This document shows positions 12,366-23,929 of a stretch of DNA of 64,000 nucleotides, one piece after another. The DNA is taken from assembly GCA_905221605.1 (NCBI GenBank), contig CAJNDS010000017.1, positions 144,001-208,000 on the forward strand, given 5' to 3'. Made by a program: the position numbers and the translations under genes. Below the pieces are notes generated by a model, which had not been told where the DNA came from, searched no databases, and worked only from the letters and a program-made list of their open reading frames with translations. Position 1 is the first letter of the stretch; each line of letters starts with the position of its first letter. Source of the DNA: Symbiodinium natans. Lineage: Eukaryota; Sar; Dinophyceae; Suessiales; Symbiodiniaceae.

Positions 12366-12599
12366 CGCAAGCTTGCACGGTGAGAACAAAGGCAAGGGGG
12401 CAAGGGGGGGTTGGGACGGTTGGGGCAGGGTCAGCTCCAACTCACCATTTGCACAGCTTGCCTGTTTTCCTTGCTGTCTACCTCCCTGCTGACCCAAAAC
12501 AATGAAACAAAAGCATACAGAAGTGTGCGTGCGTACGTGCTCATCGGTGTAGCGTCCCGAATTCGCCTTCTCTTTTCCTACAACAGGACGGGTAAAGGG

Positions 12600-13140
12600 G
12601 GGGCGCCGACAATCGCAGACACAATATATTTGCGAGGTTTTCAAGCGTGTGGAACTCGATGTCCACGATATTTACGAGGGTTTTGTCACGATATTTGCGA
12701 GGTGGTCAAGCGTCCGCACTTCGATTTCCACTATTGCAAAGTTCCTGCAAAACGATTTAAAGGGGGCAGGGGGCAGGGGGCGAGGGGGACCAAAAGCTCG
12801 CGCCGACAACTGCCGAGACGCATGGAGGTCGTTTGTACTACAAATAGGACGATTTTAAAGGGAGGGGGAGGGGACAAAAGCATGCGCCGACAACCGCAGA
12901 GACGCATAGAGGTACTACGTGTGTACTATACAAATCTACGCAAGGACGATTTCGAGGGGGAAGGGGGGCGGGGACAAGCGCAGAGACACATAGATTCATC
13001 AGGCTTACACTACAAACGGACGATTTTAATGGTGAGGAGGGGGGTAGCCAAAAGCGCGCACATGCGGGGCGGGCGGGGCGGGCTGGGCGGGGAGCGGGCT
13101 GGGCGGGCAGCGGGCGGCAGGCGGGCGGAACGAGGCCCCA
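12600..13140. repeat. About 105-bp G-rich tandem repeat followed by a GGGCGGGC tract
   Basis: The unit reads ACGATTTTAAAGGG, then a run of G-rich sequence, then GCGCCGACAACYGC, then GAGACGCATAGAGG. It occurs about four times between 12,745 and 13,045 with degenerate leaders from 12,600. A GC-box-like GGGCGGGGCGGGCTGGGCGG tract follows at about 13,062-13,135. Confidence 0.8.
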
Positions 13141-13149
13141 AAAAACCAA

Positions 13150-14620
13150 AAAACCCACACCCCAAAAAAAGAGCCTAAGAATTCTGAGGCCCTCGCTGCC
13201 GTAGGGTCCGGCCACACCAGGCGATGCGGCACCCACACCACCACCTGTTGGATGTCTAGTTGAGAACCCGAAGCAGTCACGCTCGCCTCAAGGCAGCGGT
13301 TCTACAGCAGACGAGACGGGGAGCTCCCCGGGCTTCCATGATGATGCTGACCAAGAAGAAGTAGGGCGAAAGGCAGCGAAGGTAGCAGTCAAGAAAACAG
13401 ATTGAAATCCGAAGGCAACACCCGTACGCTTCAAATTCAAAGAGGGCACCGAAGCTCCTAATCTCAGCTCCCGCTACTTCGAACTTTCTCGGCCTGCAGG
13501 CGCCGGAGGGGGAGGCGGTTTCTCGCCCTCCTGTTCTGGCCATTCTATTGTTTTTTGCGTTTTCGTGGTATGCTGGTGTGCTACATCCTCAGACATGGAC
13601 ACCGGCTCTGTGGGGAATCGGTCCAAGCACATGCGCACGATCAAAAACTTTTGCCGCTGCTCCATGCGTTGCTGCCACATATGCCACATATTGCACATGC
13701 AGCACCGCTTCAGGCGGAGATCGGCGGAGCCTGTGCCTCGTAATATCCCCAAGCTATGTCCCACCCCTATTTCCCACCCCGCTTGTCCTGCGCATGGCGA
13801 CGTCTTAACGATGAGGACAAATCAGAAAAACTATAAACGCTCACTTTTCTCTGAACTACACTCGATACGAAAACGGGCGCATTTGGGCAATTGAGGCCAG
13901 TGTTTGCACTATGTCACTATGCCAAGCTAGAAACCATGAAAAGCACGCCGAGCGCGTGAGAGCTTGCCAAGACATTCTGCTGCCAGATCACGTGGCATCC
14001 TTAGACGTGCCCTTGATCTTCCGGTCTTTCTTGCCTAGTGGCTGTTGCTATGCTGTTGCTGGAGTCCGTGAGGACCTAAACGGTATGCAGTCTTGGACGT
14101 GAGGATCACGAAGTCATCTTGCCACACACGAGGGCCCGCCAAAACATCACCTCAAAATTGCCGCAGCAGAAGCCAGGTGGTACAACAGAGCAGGGGGGGG
14201 GAGGGCTCATACGAAGACAGCTGTGCTTTGGCAGCTAGAAGCCAACATGCTACGCTGTTACACTCGAATCAACTAGCACGTCCAAACCGCAAACGAACCC
14301 GGGTGTCGGCTTGGGTGTGGAGTTTGGTTCTGTTGCGGTGGCTGGTTCCTCGAACACTTCGACACCATCACTCCAGGTCAAGGGAAGCCATGCACACATA
14401 TCCGCGATAAAGTTCGGGGAGAGAGAGTGCCAGTGGAATCGCAGATACGAGGAATGCCTCAGAAAGTCGCTTGGCAACACAGCTGCTTCTGTCCTCCTCG
14501 CCGGCCTCGCCCTTGACCTCGTCGAGCATCCTGCTGCTGCGGCTTTCGAGTGCAGTTCTGAATGCACCAAACGCACCATGTCACTCTGAACTTCTTTTCG
14601 ATGTTCCAAAAAAAGGTCAA
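13150..14620. other. No confident gene; possible 3' end of the NEK gene
   Basis: The minus-strand sequence at about 14,450-14,620 stays open and coding-like (EHRKEVQSDMVRLVHSE) and may be one or more C-terminal exons of the kinase gene that ends here. The rest shows nothing I recognise. Confidence 0.4.
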
Positions 14621-14622
14621 TT

Positions 14623-16600
14623 TCAGCGACACGCTGGAAACAAGAATGCGCGGGACCTTCTCACCATTTCTTGCACAACGGGTCTCTTCAGGATTTCGGC
14701 CTTGACATCACTCAAAAAGCCGTCAAATGAGCTTACACTGCACTGCAACAATGCCACTGCAATGCCCCTCCCTCATTTCAGCCAGCGACAGCAGGTGGAC
14801 GTTTATTGGGGTCCCTGTCCAACAGCTCCTCAGGATTGTCACGAGAGGTGACACCAGGACACGATGTTTATGAATATGTGCGAATACGTGCGAATCAGTC
14901 ATCTTGGGTCTCACCGAGCTTAAGGCCTTTCCCAGGCTGCGAACTCCCACAGAGTAGTCCGCTGGGACCTGGCGGAGCAGTTGCACGCGTGAGAGCGCGT
15001 GCGACTGTGCACGCTCGTTCCAAAGCTGCTGACGCGACTCTGCTCGGGTGCTCTTTATAATGTGAAGAATCTAAAACGTCGAGACATGTGGGGAGTGTGG
15101 AGACATGTGGAGACGAAGCACTCAACTGAACTCAAGACTCAGCGCGTCTCAAGGCACACCTCCGGAGCCGGCTCCTTGGTAATCTTGTGGATAAGGCTCT
15201 TCCTTGCAATGAGGTGCAAGGAGCTTGAGTCCCCAAGTCAGCAAGATGTGAAAGACAAGGCTCAGATCCGGGGCATCAAATGGCACTTTCCTGCATACGC
15301 ACGCCAAACGCTCGGCAACGCAGTAGCAGATTGCGTTGTCCCCCCTTTTGCCTGGCACACATCTCATAGAGAATGCACCCCATGCTCCAAATGTCGGAGC
15401 TCCACGCATAGTTCTTGCCCTGACAAATCTCTGGAGAGAGGTAGTACGGCCTGGGGTAGCAGATTGCAAAAGCATCGCCAATGACATGCGGGATGTTTTC
15501 TGTGGGCTCGCATGCTCTAAGTTCCGTGCGTGCCGATCTGTGTTTGCGCACATGCCGCTGTGCATTCAAGCACCTACGAGCGGGGAGTCGGAAATGAGGA
15601 CTCAGGTTACAGAGGTGAGCTACTCGCGTGCCTTGGCAATGCCAAAATCACCCATCTTTATGTTGCCTGACAAATAGGCTCCGCTCGGTGCAGTCCCATC
15701 TCTGACCCACACAGATGGAGGATGCTTCCTTTCCTTAGGCCCCCGGGCCACTCTTGGACAAGAAGAAATTCCCTGACTTCAGATCTCTGTGCAGGATGTG
15801 AAGATCGTGGATGTACTTCAAGGCCAGAATGGCCTTGCACATTGTGCGTATTGTGATGCGCTGTGCGACTGCTATGGCTCTGCAGGAAGCAAGAGCCTGG
15901 GTGAACCACCTGACGACCTGATCCTGTGGGAAGATTTTCGAAGACTGCCTGAACGTGCAGAGAGCTTCAGACACACCGTGCGTCTCGAAGAGGTCGCGCC
16001 TGGCGTTCTTGATCCTTCCGGAGAGGTCGCCCCCTTCACAGTAGTCCATCACGATGCATAGCCAGCCGTCCTAACCCAGAAGCGCGCAACTTGCGGGGCA
16101 GTGCTGCCAGCAGTGCTGCCAGCCGTGCTGCCAGCAGTGCTCAGAAGTTGCTCTCTCATGTCGAGGGCGTCGAGCGGGGGGGGCGGGCCTCATTGAAGCT
16201 CTCCCTGTACCGCACGATGTAGGGATGCTTCAAAGACGCCAGCACCTCGAGGTGTTGACTCCCAGGTTTCCTCCAGGATATTGCTACTTGCGCCACTTGC
16301 GCCACTTGCGCCTTGCTTTCCTTCAAGGCGTCATCTTTTTCTTGCTTCGAAGCGCGGCTGATGTCGATCATCTTCACGATGGCCTGTGCAAGCAGGATGA
16401 TCACCGCCGAGGAACACTGCCAAGGAACCGCCCCTGTGCCTTGGTGTCGCGCTCCTTGTCAGTATCGTGCTGGCAGAGAATGGCAGCCCCGAAGGAGCCT
16501 TCTCCAACCTTTGCAACGGATCGTGCGGGCGATAATGAATATGTCTAACTATGACTGGAACATGGCTCTCAGCCTTCTTGATGAATGCGTAGTGGTGCTT
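14623..16600 (-). CDS. NEK-family (NIMA-related) serine/threonine protein kinase, about 15 exons
   Basis: Exons read on the minus strand: up to 16,600-16,574; 16,508-16,440; 16,383-16,312; 16,245-16,189; 16,070-16,000; 15,948-15,897; 15,833-15,749; 15,666-15,632; 15,573-15,530; 15,450-15,352; 15,290 to about 15,261; about 15,196-15,160; 14,968-14,927; 14,828-14,793; and 14,700 onward. Every junction keeps frame. The product has the whole kinase fold: GEGSFGAAIL glycine loop, AIVKMID lysine, KHPYIVRYRESF, MDYCEGGDL hinge, ILHRDLKSGNFFLSKSG catalytic loop, MGDFGIAK, IGTPYYLSPEIC activation segment, SDIWSMGCILYEMC, VPFDAPDL, DPNKRPP and AEILKRPVVQEM. This order and the GTPYYLSPE and FFLSKSG wording are typical of NEK kinases, which phosphorylate proteins in cell-cycle and ciliary pathways. 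No catalytic residue is missing, so the gene looks active. Twelve introns are GC-AG, one is GT-AG, and one is ambiguous inside a 7-bp direct repeat. The N-terminus before KHHYAFIKK and the exact C-terminus are uncertain. Confidence 0.9.
16085..16140. repeat. Short GTGCTGCCAGC repeat inside a NEK intron
   Basis: Four copies of an 11-12 bp AGTGCTGCCAGC unit lie inside the 118-nt GC-AG intron 16,188-16,071. This is one of the longer introns of the gene. Confidence 0.8.
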
Positions 16601-17507
16601 ACCTGGCCGGCAGGCCAGGGGTGACAGGTGCGGTGACAGATGACTCAGCTTAAGAAGGTGAGGAGACGACCGAGAGCAGCTTGAATGCGGCCATGGGCCA
16701 TGGCCTTCAAAAGCCCCGCCCACCACAACTACCCACCCCTCCCCCCTCGGGCGTCCCCCGGGCAAACCCCAAGTGTCCTACGGTTCTTGATCCACTGCTG
16801 CAATATCATCAAAGGACCAGGGCACAGGGCCCGTAAGGCCCACAGCGGCCTTCAGAGCGGCGTCACAGCAACAGTGAGCACAGTGTTACTTAACAGTGCT
16901 GAAAAACTCGCCGCGTCAAAGATATGCTCTGATTTTTCAACGGCCAACTCAGCGTTCTCTCCAACTGTGCTCTCAAAGAGCACTCTCTGGCTTTGCCAGA
17001 GTGCTCTGCTCGCGAGTTGCGAGAGACAGGCGCCCGCACGCGTTTTGCAGGCGTCAGAGAGGGGTGATCAGCATGGATGATTCGTGGGAGCTCAGCTTAC
17101 AAAGCGAAGGCACAGCCCACAGCGATCTCACAGCGCTCAGAGGTCCGAGAGCTGGTCCTTAAGTGGAGTCAGGGCAGCGTGACGGGTGCGTGGCGGGTGC
17201 GAGGTGGCACAAAGCTCAGCACAAAGGCCATGTGAGCGCTAGTCGACCAGTTTGTCCATGAACGTTGGAGGGGCCTGGAAGTCACAGAGACGTCGCTGCC
17301 ATGGCTTGGCAATCATGCAAAAGGTGACAGGTGCCCTTAGGCCATTAGGCCGTTAGGCTCTGGCAGTCGCCACCGGAGACTTCTTCTGAGAGTTTAGGTA
17401 CTTGGCACCTCTCAGATTGAATGTCCCAGTCGATACCAAGACAGGATGGAGCCCACCACGACAGGGCATTGACACAGCAAGTCAGAAGCGGCCTTGAATT
17501 GCAGTCC

Positions 17508-17770
17508 CTAAGAAGATAGCTCGCTCTTGGCAAACGAATCACAGATCCATTTGTTCCATTGCGGGGCCCATGTTTCGTGTTGCTCCTGCGCGCTGGGGTC
17601 GCGCTTGTGCTTGATCGGCGCGCGACTCCCTGTGGGATGTCAACTTGTTGCCAAGTTGTTATGCCTTCGTCTTTTCGTCCAGTGGTCCGCAGCTTTGTGT
17701 GCCGAACTGCTGCATTTGTTTCCTCCGAGACTCCAAATGGTTCCCTCACATCCAAGCTCCAAGTGGGTTC
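17508..17770 (-). CDS. Candidate two-exon coding piece, unknown product
   Basis: On the minus strand an exon from about 17,760 to 17,665 joins at a GC-AG intron of 35 nt (17,664-17,630) to an exon at 17,629-17,508 that ends in TAG. The second exon has strong coding character: charged and aromatic residues including KHKRDPSAQEQHETW and PQWNKWICDSF. I recognise no family. The TAG may be a true stop or intron sequence. It lies upstream of the NEK gene on the same strand and could be the end of a separate gene. Confidence 0.35.
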
Positions 17771-18587
17771 TCAGCACATGGGCTCCCTGCATCATATCGG
17801 CAGCTGAGCCCGTGGCGGAAGGAATCTCCAAATGGCTCTGGTCCCAATCGGGCCCCATAGTTCTGACATGATGAAAGATGCACAAGAGGACCACGGAAAT
17901 CCCACAGAACATACAAAACCCGGCCTTCTTTGAGCAAGCGACGCCTCTGAGCATGGGTACGCTCTTTTGCGTGCCGACTGCTTTCAGCTCCCTGGCAGCG
18001 GGGCCAAGTCAAAGGCTAAGTCAGGCTCCGGATGGCTCACTACAAGATACTGCAAGAAAAGCCCGGAGTACCGCAGCCGATTTTCGGCACGGCGGTCCAT
18101 GATAAACCTGTGAGGACATCTGTGGGGGGGACATCTGAGTGGAGACGTATCCCCAACTCCCCGTGCCAAAATGCAACACCAATAAAGTGGTGTAACCCAA
18201 GGGGCAGTGTCCGATCAACTTTGGGGTGCCCAGTCCACACCTCTGCACAAAAAAGGATCGATCACGTGGAAAAGAAGGGGGGGGGTCAAAAGTCAACACC
18301 GATCTGCAAAGGTTCCTCCCAGGTTCCTCACCTGGGAGATGACTTTGTGAGGCTGGTTCTCCTCCCAACCGTGCTCCATGACGATGCGAGGGGGAGATCT
18401 TTGTGTGATGACTTATGTGAGCATGTATGAGCATGTGTTGCAAGCTCGGTTTACGTGCATCGAGAAAGCAAGCAATCCTCAATGTGAGGGGGGATCGTCA
18501 CGGTCCCGATGGAGCTGCGCCGCAGGTGGACATACCTGGGCCTCAACTCTCCGAAAACTTTCGGAAACTTGCACGAACTTGAACGAA

Positions 18588-18758
18588 TCACATTGATGTT
18601 TCGAGCGAAGCTCTGCAACGGCTCTGTGCTTTGATTGCTTTGGGGCCCTGAGGCTCTGACCCTGGCTCTTCCATGGCTCGCTTCAGGAAGGTCTGCTCCT
18701 GCAAAGTGCACACCATCTGTGCAGCCCCGCGGTGGGCCATTGGTGTAACATTTTGCAG
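18588..18758 (-). CDS. Candidate exon, unknown product
   Basis: A minus-strand frame with coding-like composition (AQMVCTLQEQTFLKRAMEE, then PQGPKAIKAQSR) ends at a TGA at 18,588-18,590. Boundaries are not resolved. It shares orientation with its neighbours and may belong to one intron-rich gene running from about 20 kb to 17.5 kb. Confidence 0.25.
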   Translation of the reverse strand: MQNVTPMAHRGAAQMVCTLQEQTFLKRAMEEPGSEPQGPKAIKAQSRCRASLETSM

Positions 18759-19644
18759 AGAACGAAAACACGCAGTGTGCGACTGTGCCCACTGGATTGT
18801 CGAGGCTCAGACCTGTCTAAGAAAACGATGACCAAACATAGCGAGACCAGTTCCATGGTTCCGCTGTTCAACTCACCGAAACAACGTGATCAGAGGCAAG
18901 GTCTTGAATAGAACCTTGTAAGGGGCCGCTTTCGCACAATTGGGCCGTCTTGTGGTGCAATCTCTCCTCAACCACATCGAGCGTGATTTCAGCAAAATAC
19001 CTGTCAACAAGCTTTGCAAGTCAACTTGCTGGGCAGCAATGCACAAGTGCTCACTTGGCAAAAAGTTCATCTCCTCCCTCCGATGGAATGGCCCTCAGAA
19101 CAATGCACAGCACATCGCTCGGGATCGTCTAAAGACCGTATGTGTCGTCAACGCAAAGACAGTCAGTCTCTGGCACTGCTGTTGTCGCCATGGCCACGGA
19201 CAATTTTGTTGCCAACACTAGCAGTCACTAGCAAGACTAAAAGAACCCCAAGTTTGATGTTTTTGTTAAGCACCTGTTCCTTTTCTTGCAGACATACTTG
19301 AACAGATGACCTGCAGCAAAAGCATGCAAAAGCTGGAAACACGTTGAAGCTTCCAGTCATGCAATGGTCAAAGTATGTCTTGCAGCCTGTATGCCACACC
19401 CCCAAAAAGTCTAGCAAGTGCTCAAACTGACCTCTTTGCAACACTACTGAGAGATTCCCAGAGGCATGTGGGCCCAGGAGCAACGCGTGAACTTTTCCAT
19501 AGAGCTGCGCGATCATTGAGCGCCACAGCAACCGCAACGCTGCCCTCGTCTGATCTCCCATGGACGCTCACATGTGCCAAAGCCGCGCAGAGCACAGTCG
19601 TGAATGTCGTGACGCCAGAGAACGAGATCCGCAACTGCAAGTGC

Positions 19645-19918
19645 CTGATAGTGCCGGTATGAGACTTTATGAGACTGGAACAGAAGAGATGATCCTGGTC
19701 ACACGGTTGGAGTGGTTGGGGCGCGGCGGGACTCGCCGGAGATGTGCCAGCCTGTCGCACGGCGGGACAAAGATCCTTCCACTGCGCCATGATCGCCATG
19801 TCCATCTTCACGATGTGTCATGGCACTGGCCACAAGGCCGTTAGAATCTTTCACATCTCTCCAGCGCTTTCAGGCTCTTGTTCTCGTGCCAGCGCTGCCA
19901 GCTCTCCTGCAGAATGTC
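19645..19918 (-). CDS. Candidate exon cluster, unknown product
   Basis: Three minus-strand exons are visible. The first begins after a CAG|G acceptor at 19,918 and reads DILQESWQRWHENKSLKALE. The second ends at 19,752 and reads VKMDMAIMAQWKDLCPAVRQ. A 57-nt GC-AG intron (19,751-19,695) leads in phase to a third exon at 19,694-19,645, which ends at an AG|GC donor. The peptides are helical and tryptophan-rich, but I recognise no family. The junction between the first two exons is unresolved. Confidence 0.35.
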
Positions 19919-21804
19919 CTGGTTTTCGGCGCTTCCGCGGTCCTCAGCACATCCAGTCCGCGCAGGCTGCACTGTCAGTAGCATGAAGCTGCGTCACGAG
20001 GCGTTCAAGGCCCAACTCCATAACTATCTGATTCCTACACATTGCAACGATATCTGCTGACAACACTGTGCGCAATCTGCAGACCGGCCACTGCCCCTTG
20101 GAACCACTTCGTGAAGGTACAAAGTTGCCCGACGTTGGCATGCCCCAAAGCTGGCTGCACGACCCCGCAGCAGCTTGTGCAGAGCTCGTCGAGTATCAAG
20201 GCAGCAACGGTCGCCTGGAAGCATATAACAGCTAGGAACACAAGCAATCGTGAGCAACTGACATGGCAATCGTGGCACTTCGCAGAGTGCCCGTGCCTCG
20301 CTCATGACCCGGCTGGCGCCGCCGAATTCATTGAACTCATCGTCGGCCTCAAGACCGAATGGACCACAGAGGCACAACAGAGGCACGACAGAGGCCCCAG
20401 AACCCCAGCGCCCCAACCTCTAAGCATCTCAATGCTCAATGCACTCCAATTGCCAGTACGATTCTTATGACACCAAGGAGGCCACCAAGGCAAATCGCCG
20501 GATTTCTGCAAGTAGCCTCGGGGAAGCACCACGCACGGGAAGGCTGGACATGAATCACTTTCCAAATGCCCACACCGAAGACCCCACTGCATCCCTTCTG
20601 GCTCTTTGACTTGCCAGCGAGTTCGTTGGGCCCGGTCTGAATGGGAGTTTCGGGAGTTTCGGGACTCTAGAGACCGATGACAGATGATTTCGGCAGCCGA
20701 GGCGCACAACGGGGAGGCCATGCAGCGATGTCACTGGTCCACTTGCCTCGGCAGGCTGCAAGCTGCTGCAAGCTGAGCTGCTTCAAGCTTTCGCCTGACG
20801 TCAGCCGGCCTCAGCCGGTGCAGAAACGTTGCTGTCCTGAAACCAATTTCTGTGAAGCAGTTTCTGTGAAGCATATCAGATTTGTTTTTAATCTGATTTT
20901 CAGGCCTGGAAGACCGTCCATGGTCCAGCCCACCGCGTGTGTTTCACCTCGTCCTCCGGCGCTGGTCTGTGTGAGAAATATGACGCCTTCCCTGCCTCTG
21001 AACTGCTGAGTAACTGCTGGCTCGTGCGAGAAGGTGAGGCCAAGGCCACTTTCTCAAAGCTCGAAAGGCTTTCCTCAAAGCTCAACTCCTCAGAGCTCAA
21101 GCTCCGCTCGCGCTCGGCTCGCGCTCGGCTCGCGCTCACGCCAGATTCCGGGCAGCCGGCATCTTGGTCTCCATCTCCGCCATCAGCGGCCTGCGCCACT
21201 ACATGCATCCCGCTTCCGATTCCGAGACACTTACGGTGCCACGTGGAGCCACCCTTTGCGCCTCGGCAGAGCCCGCCTCAACCTGGCAAGCGCGAACACA
21301 AGCTGTTAACTTCCGAAATGTGTCTACATATTTTCAACTGCCGTCAGAAGTCAGAATTCACCTCCGACCAGACGACGTGATCATACTCGGAATCGATTTC
21401 GAACTGATGCCTCGGCCGCAGGCTTCGGATCTTGCCGGTGTTGTGGACGTTTTTTGATGTGTTTGGGCTCAGGCTTGGACCCAACGTGCGTTGATGAGTC
21501 CGACAGCCAGGTCTGTCACAAGCCGAGAAAGGGCACCCAAGATCATCCAAGGTCTGTCTGAACCCTTCCGTGTCTTTCATGACGGTCCTCCTCTTCACCG
21601 AGCGTGAAGGAGCAGATGTCAGGTGCCCTGGCGTCTGAACATGTCACAATGATACAACTTACAGCCGTTCTAGCAGACTCGAGCACATGAATGGCGCAGC
21701 TTGCTACCAAGCTCCCCACGCCTGAACTACCTCTGGGCATACGGAGCCAATGTCCTGGTGAAATGCAACTGACTGCCACATGTGCGCACAGGCTGACAAC
21801 ACGC

Positions 21805-21985
21805 CTTGACCAACAGCCGGATGTCGCGCATCTGCTCCATCATCATCTGACGGAACTCCCGCATCAACGTTTCGCGCAGAGACCCCAACTCCTGGCAGAA
21901 ATGCGGCATCACCGATCCCATGCGCATCTCGGGCTTCGTCCTTCTTCAGGAGTTCTGACATGTGAGCATCCGCATCGCAGCACGC
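21805..21985 (-). CDS. Candidate coiled-coil exons, unknown product
   Basis: A minus-strand exon ending HMSELLKKDE at 21,935 joins through a 43-nt GC-AG intron (21,934-21,892) to an 87-nt phase-0 exon at 21,891-21,805, which ends RLLVK at an AAG|GC donor. The joined peptide is an uninterrupted amphipathic helix with heptad-like spacing of Leu and Met, so a coiled coil is likely. The rest of the gene was not traced. Confidence 0.4.
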
Positions 21986-21999
21986 CTGCATCTTTCGAA

Positions 22000-23630
22000 G
22001 TCCAGGTGGAGGCTATGGCTTGTCTGCTAAGAGGCGCGCGCGCGGGACGCGTGAGGCACCTCTTCCGTTCTCGGCTGTTGGATGCTCATCCACATGACCT
22101 GAAGCAGAAAACAGCAAAAAAAAACAACAAAAGTCATCAAGTCATCAAGAGACCTGCCCCAATAACTCCTATCTTGACCTATGCAGAACCCAGCCTCGCT
22201 GCAGGGTTGGCGCGGACCAAGGGGGACTCTCAACGCAAGAATCTCTACACGGCTGCTGCACGGCCGCCGCTCAATCGAGGCTTTCAACGGCAACAGCGCG
22301 ACGAATGTGCTAAATGTGAGCAAGTGCACACAAGTCTGGCTGAAGCGCAGAAGCGTCCTGCTTAGAAGTGAAACTCAGCGAACTGAGGGAGCGGAGAAAA
22401 AGGGAAGGAGGGAGGCGCGGAGTGAGAGCACCTGGAGACATGTCTCTGAACATGGGACATCTGCAGCTAGCGGCTTCGGAGTGCGCATGCTCTGCACACG
22501 TGGGTGGAAGGAGAACCAAAGAACAAGACAGCGCCCGCGATCATACCTTGTGGCTTCAGTTGACAAGCAGGCATCGACAGATGAACCAACCAGACGCACC
22601 CAGTTTCTGAAAGTGTGGTCGCATCAGACGATCAGTCAGGCCGAAGCATTGCAAAACCTTGCCGCCGCAATGAGCCGCGACGTGCTGGAATCTGGAGGCT
22701 CCAATGGCAACCTCTTGTCTCTGCAACTTTTAGATGCGTTCAGCCGCTGCGGCGGTGACTAAGCCAGTCATCAGCCCATGTCTAACAACCTTGAGGGGCA
22801 ATGTATTGCTCACGCACAAGCAGTTTCAACACATGTTTTTCACACGAGTTCGCGCTGTCCTCGTAACTGCACCTCCCCTCCCAATGCCTCAAGCGCTAGC
22901 CTGCTTGACCCTCAGCAGTCAAAGTCATTTCAGACGTGGGTCACCTCAGTCAGCCTCAGTCAGGCCCGATTGCATGCAAGCTGCAGCATCCGCAAGCACA
23001 AATTGGCAATTGCTGCAGCTCACCTGCTTGCCCAGGCTCATTGGAATTGGTCAAAATACTCACCAGACGTTGCAGCTTGGTAGGTTCGTGGGTTCAAAAA
23101 AGTCGAACAAATTAGCTTAGACCACCAAAGGCCTGTTGAGGGAGTGGGAGTCCCCGAATCCCTTTTTCCCACCCGTCAAGGCAGAAAGACGGTAATCTCT
23201 GCTCCGGCTACTCGCAATCTGACTTCTTTTCTTCTTTCCCCAAAACTAAGGTTGAGGAAACTCCCTTGCAGACCACTACCGCTCCAAGACAGAGCGGCCC
23301 TGCAGTCCTTGCGGAACCTCGACCTCCTGTCAAGAATCAAATTCCAGAACCCTTCTAATCATTGCTACACCAGTGCTTTGGTTGGTTTGTTTTGGATTGA
23401 GTGTGGTAGCTGCGGTCCAACAGATCCGACTTACCACGTCAGAGACGGACAGTAGTTTGGCTTGTAGACGTGTCAAGCTCAGTTGATCTTGCCTTGGTCC
23501 CTCCTGCCTGGCGTGTCCGTGTCGCAGTATTTTCTGCATCCTCTTTGCGCCTGTGGAAAGTGGAGAGTGCAGCAACGTCGCTTCCCGTGGTGCTCCCTTA
23601 CTACCTGATCTTCCCATGGACTGGCCAGGC
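22000..23630. other. No confident gene
   Basis: Open frames on both strands are interrupted and unrecognised. Confidence 0.4.
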
Positions 23631-23639
23631 TTTTCATCT

Positions 23640-23880
23640 TCGCCTGATCATCTTCTGGACCATCGAACCTGGGTTCAACCTGGGTTCGAACCAATTGAAG
23701 GGTCTGATTTTTTCTGGGTTCTCTCCTGGGTTGAACCTGGGTTGAACATGGGTTGAACCCGGAAGGAACCCAAGTTGAACCCAGGTTGAACCCAGGTTGA
23801 ACCTGGGTCAATTTGAAACGCAGCTTGAACCTGGGTTGAACTTGGATTGAACCTGGGTTGAACCTGGGTTGAATTCAAGT
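23640..23880. repeat. GGTTGAACCTGG tandem array with inverted copies
   Basis: About 18 copies of an 11-12 bp unit (GGTTGAACCTG). The unit occurs both as itself and as its complement (AACCCAGGTTC), so adjacent blocks are palindromic. Three more units appear at 25,707-25,740, immediately before the duplicated LINE leader. Confidence 0.9.
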
Positions 23881-23929
23881 TCGCATTTGTTCGCTCAACT
23901 CGGAAAAAAAATTGAATTCAAGTTCAATC

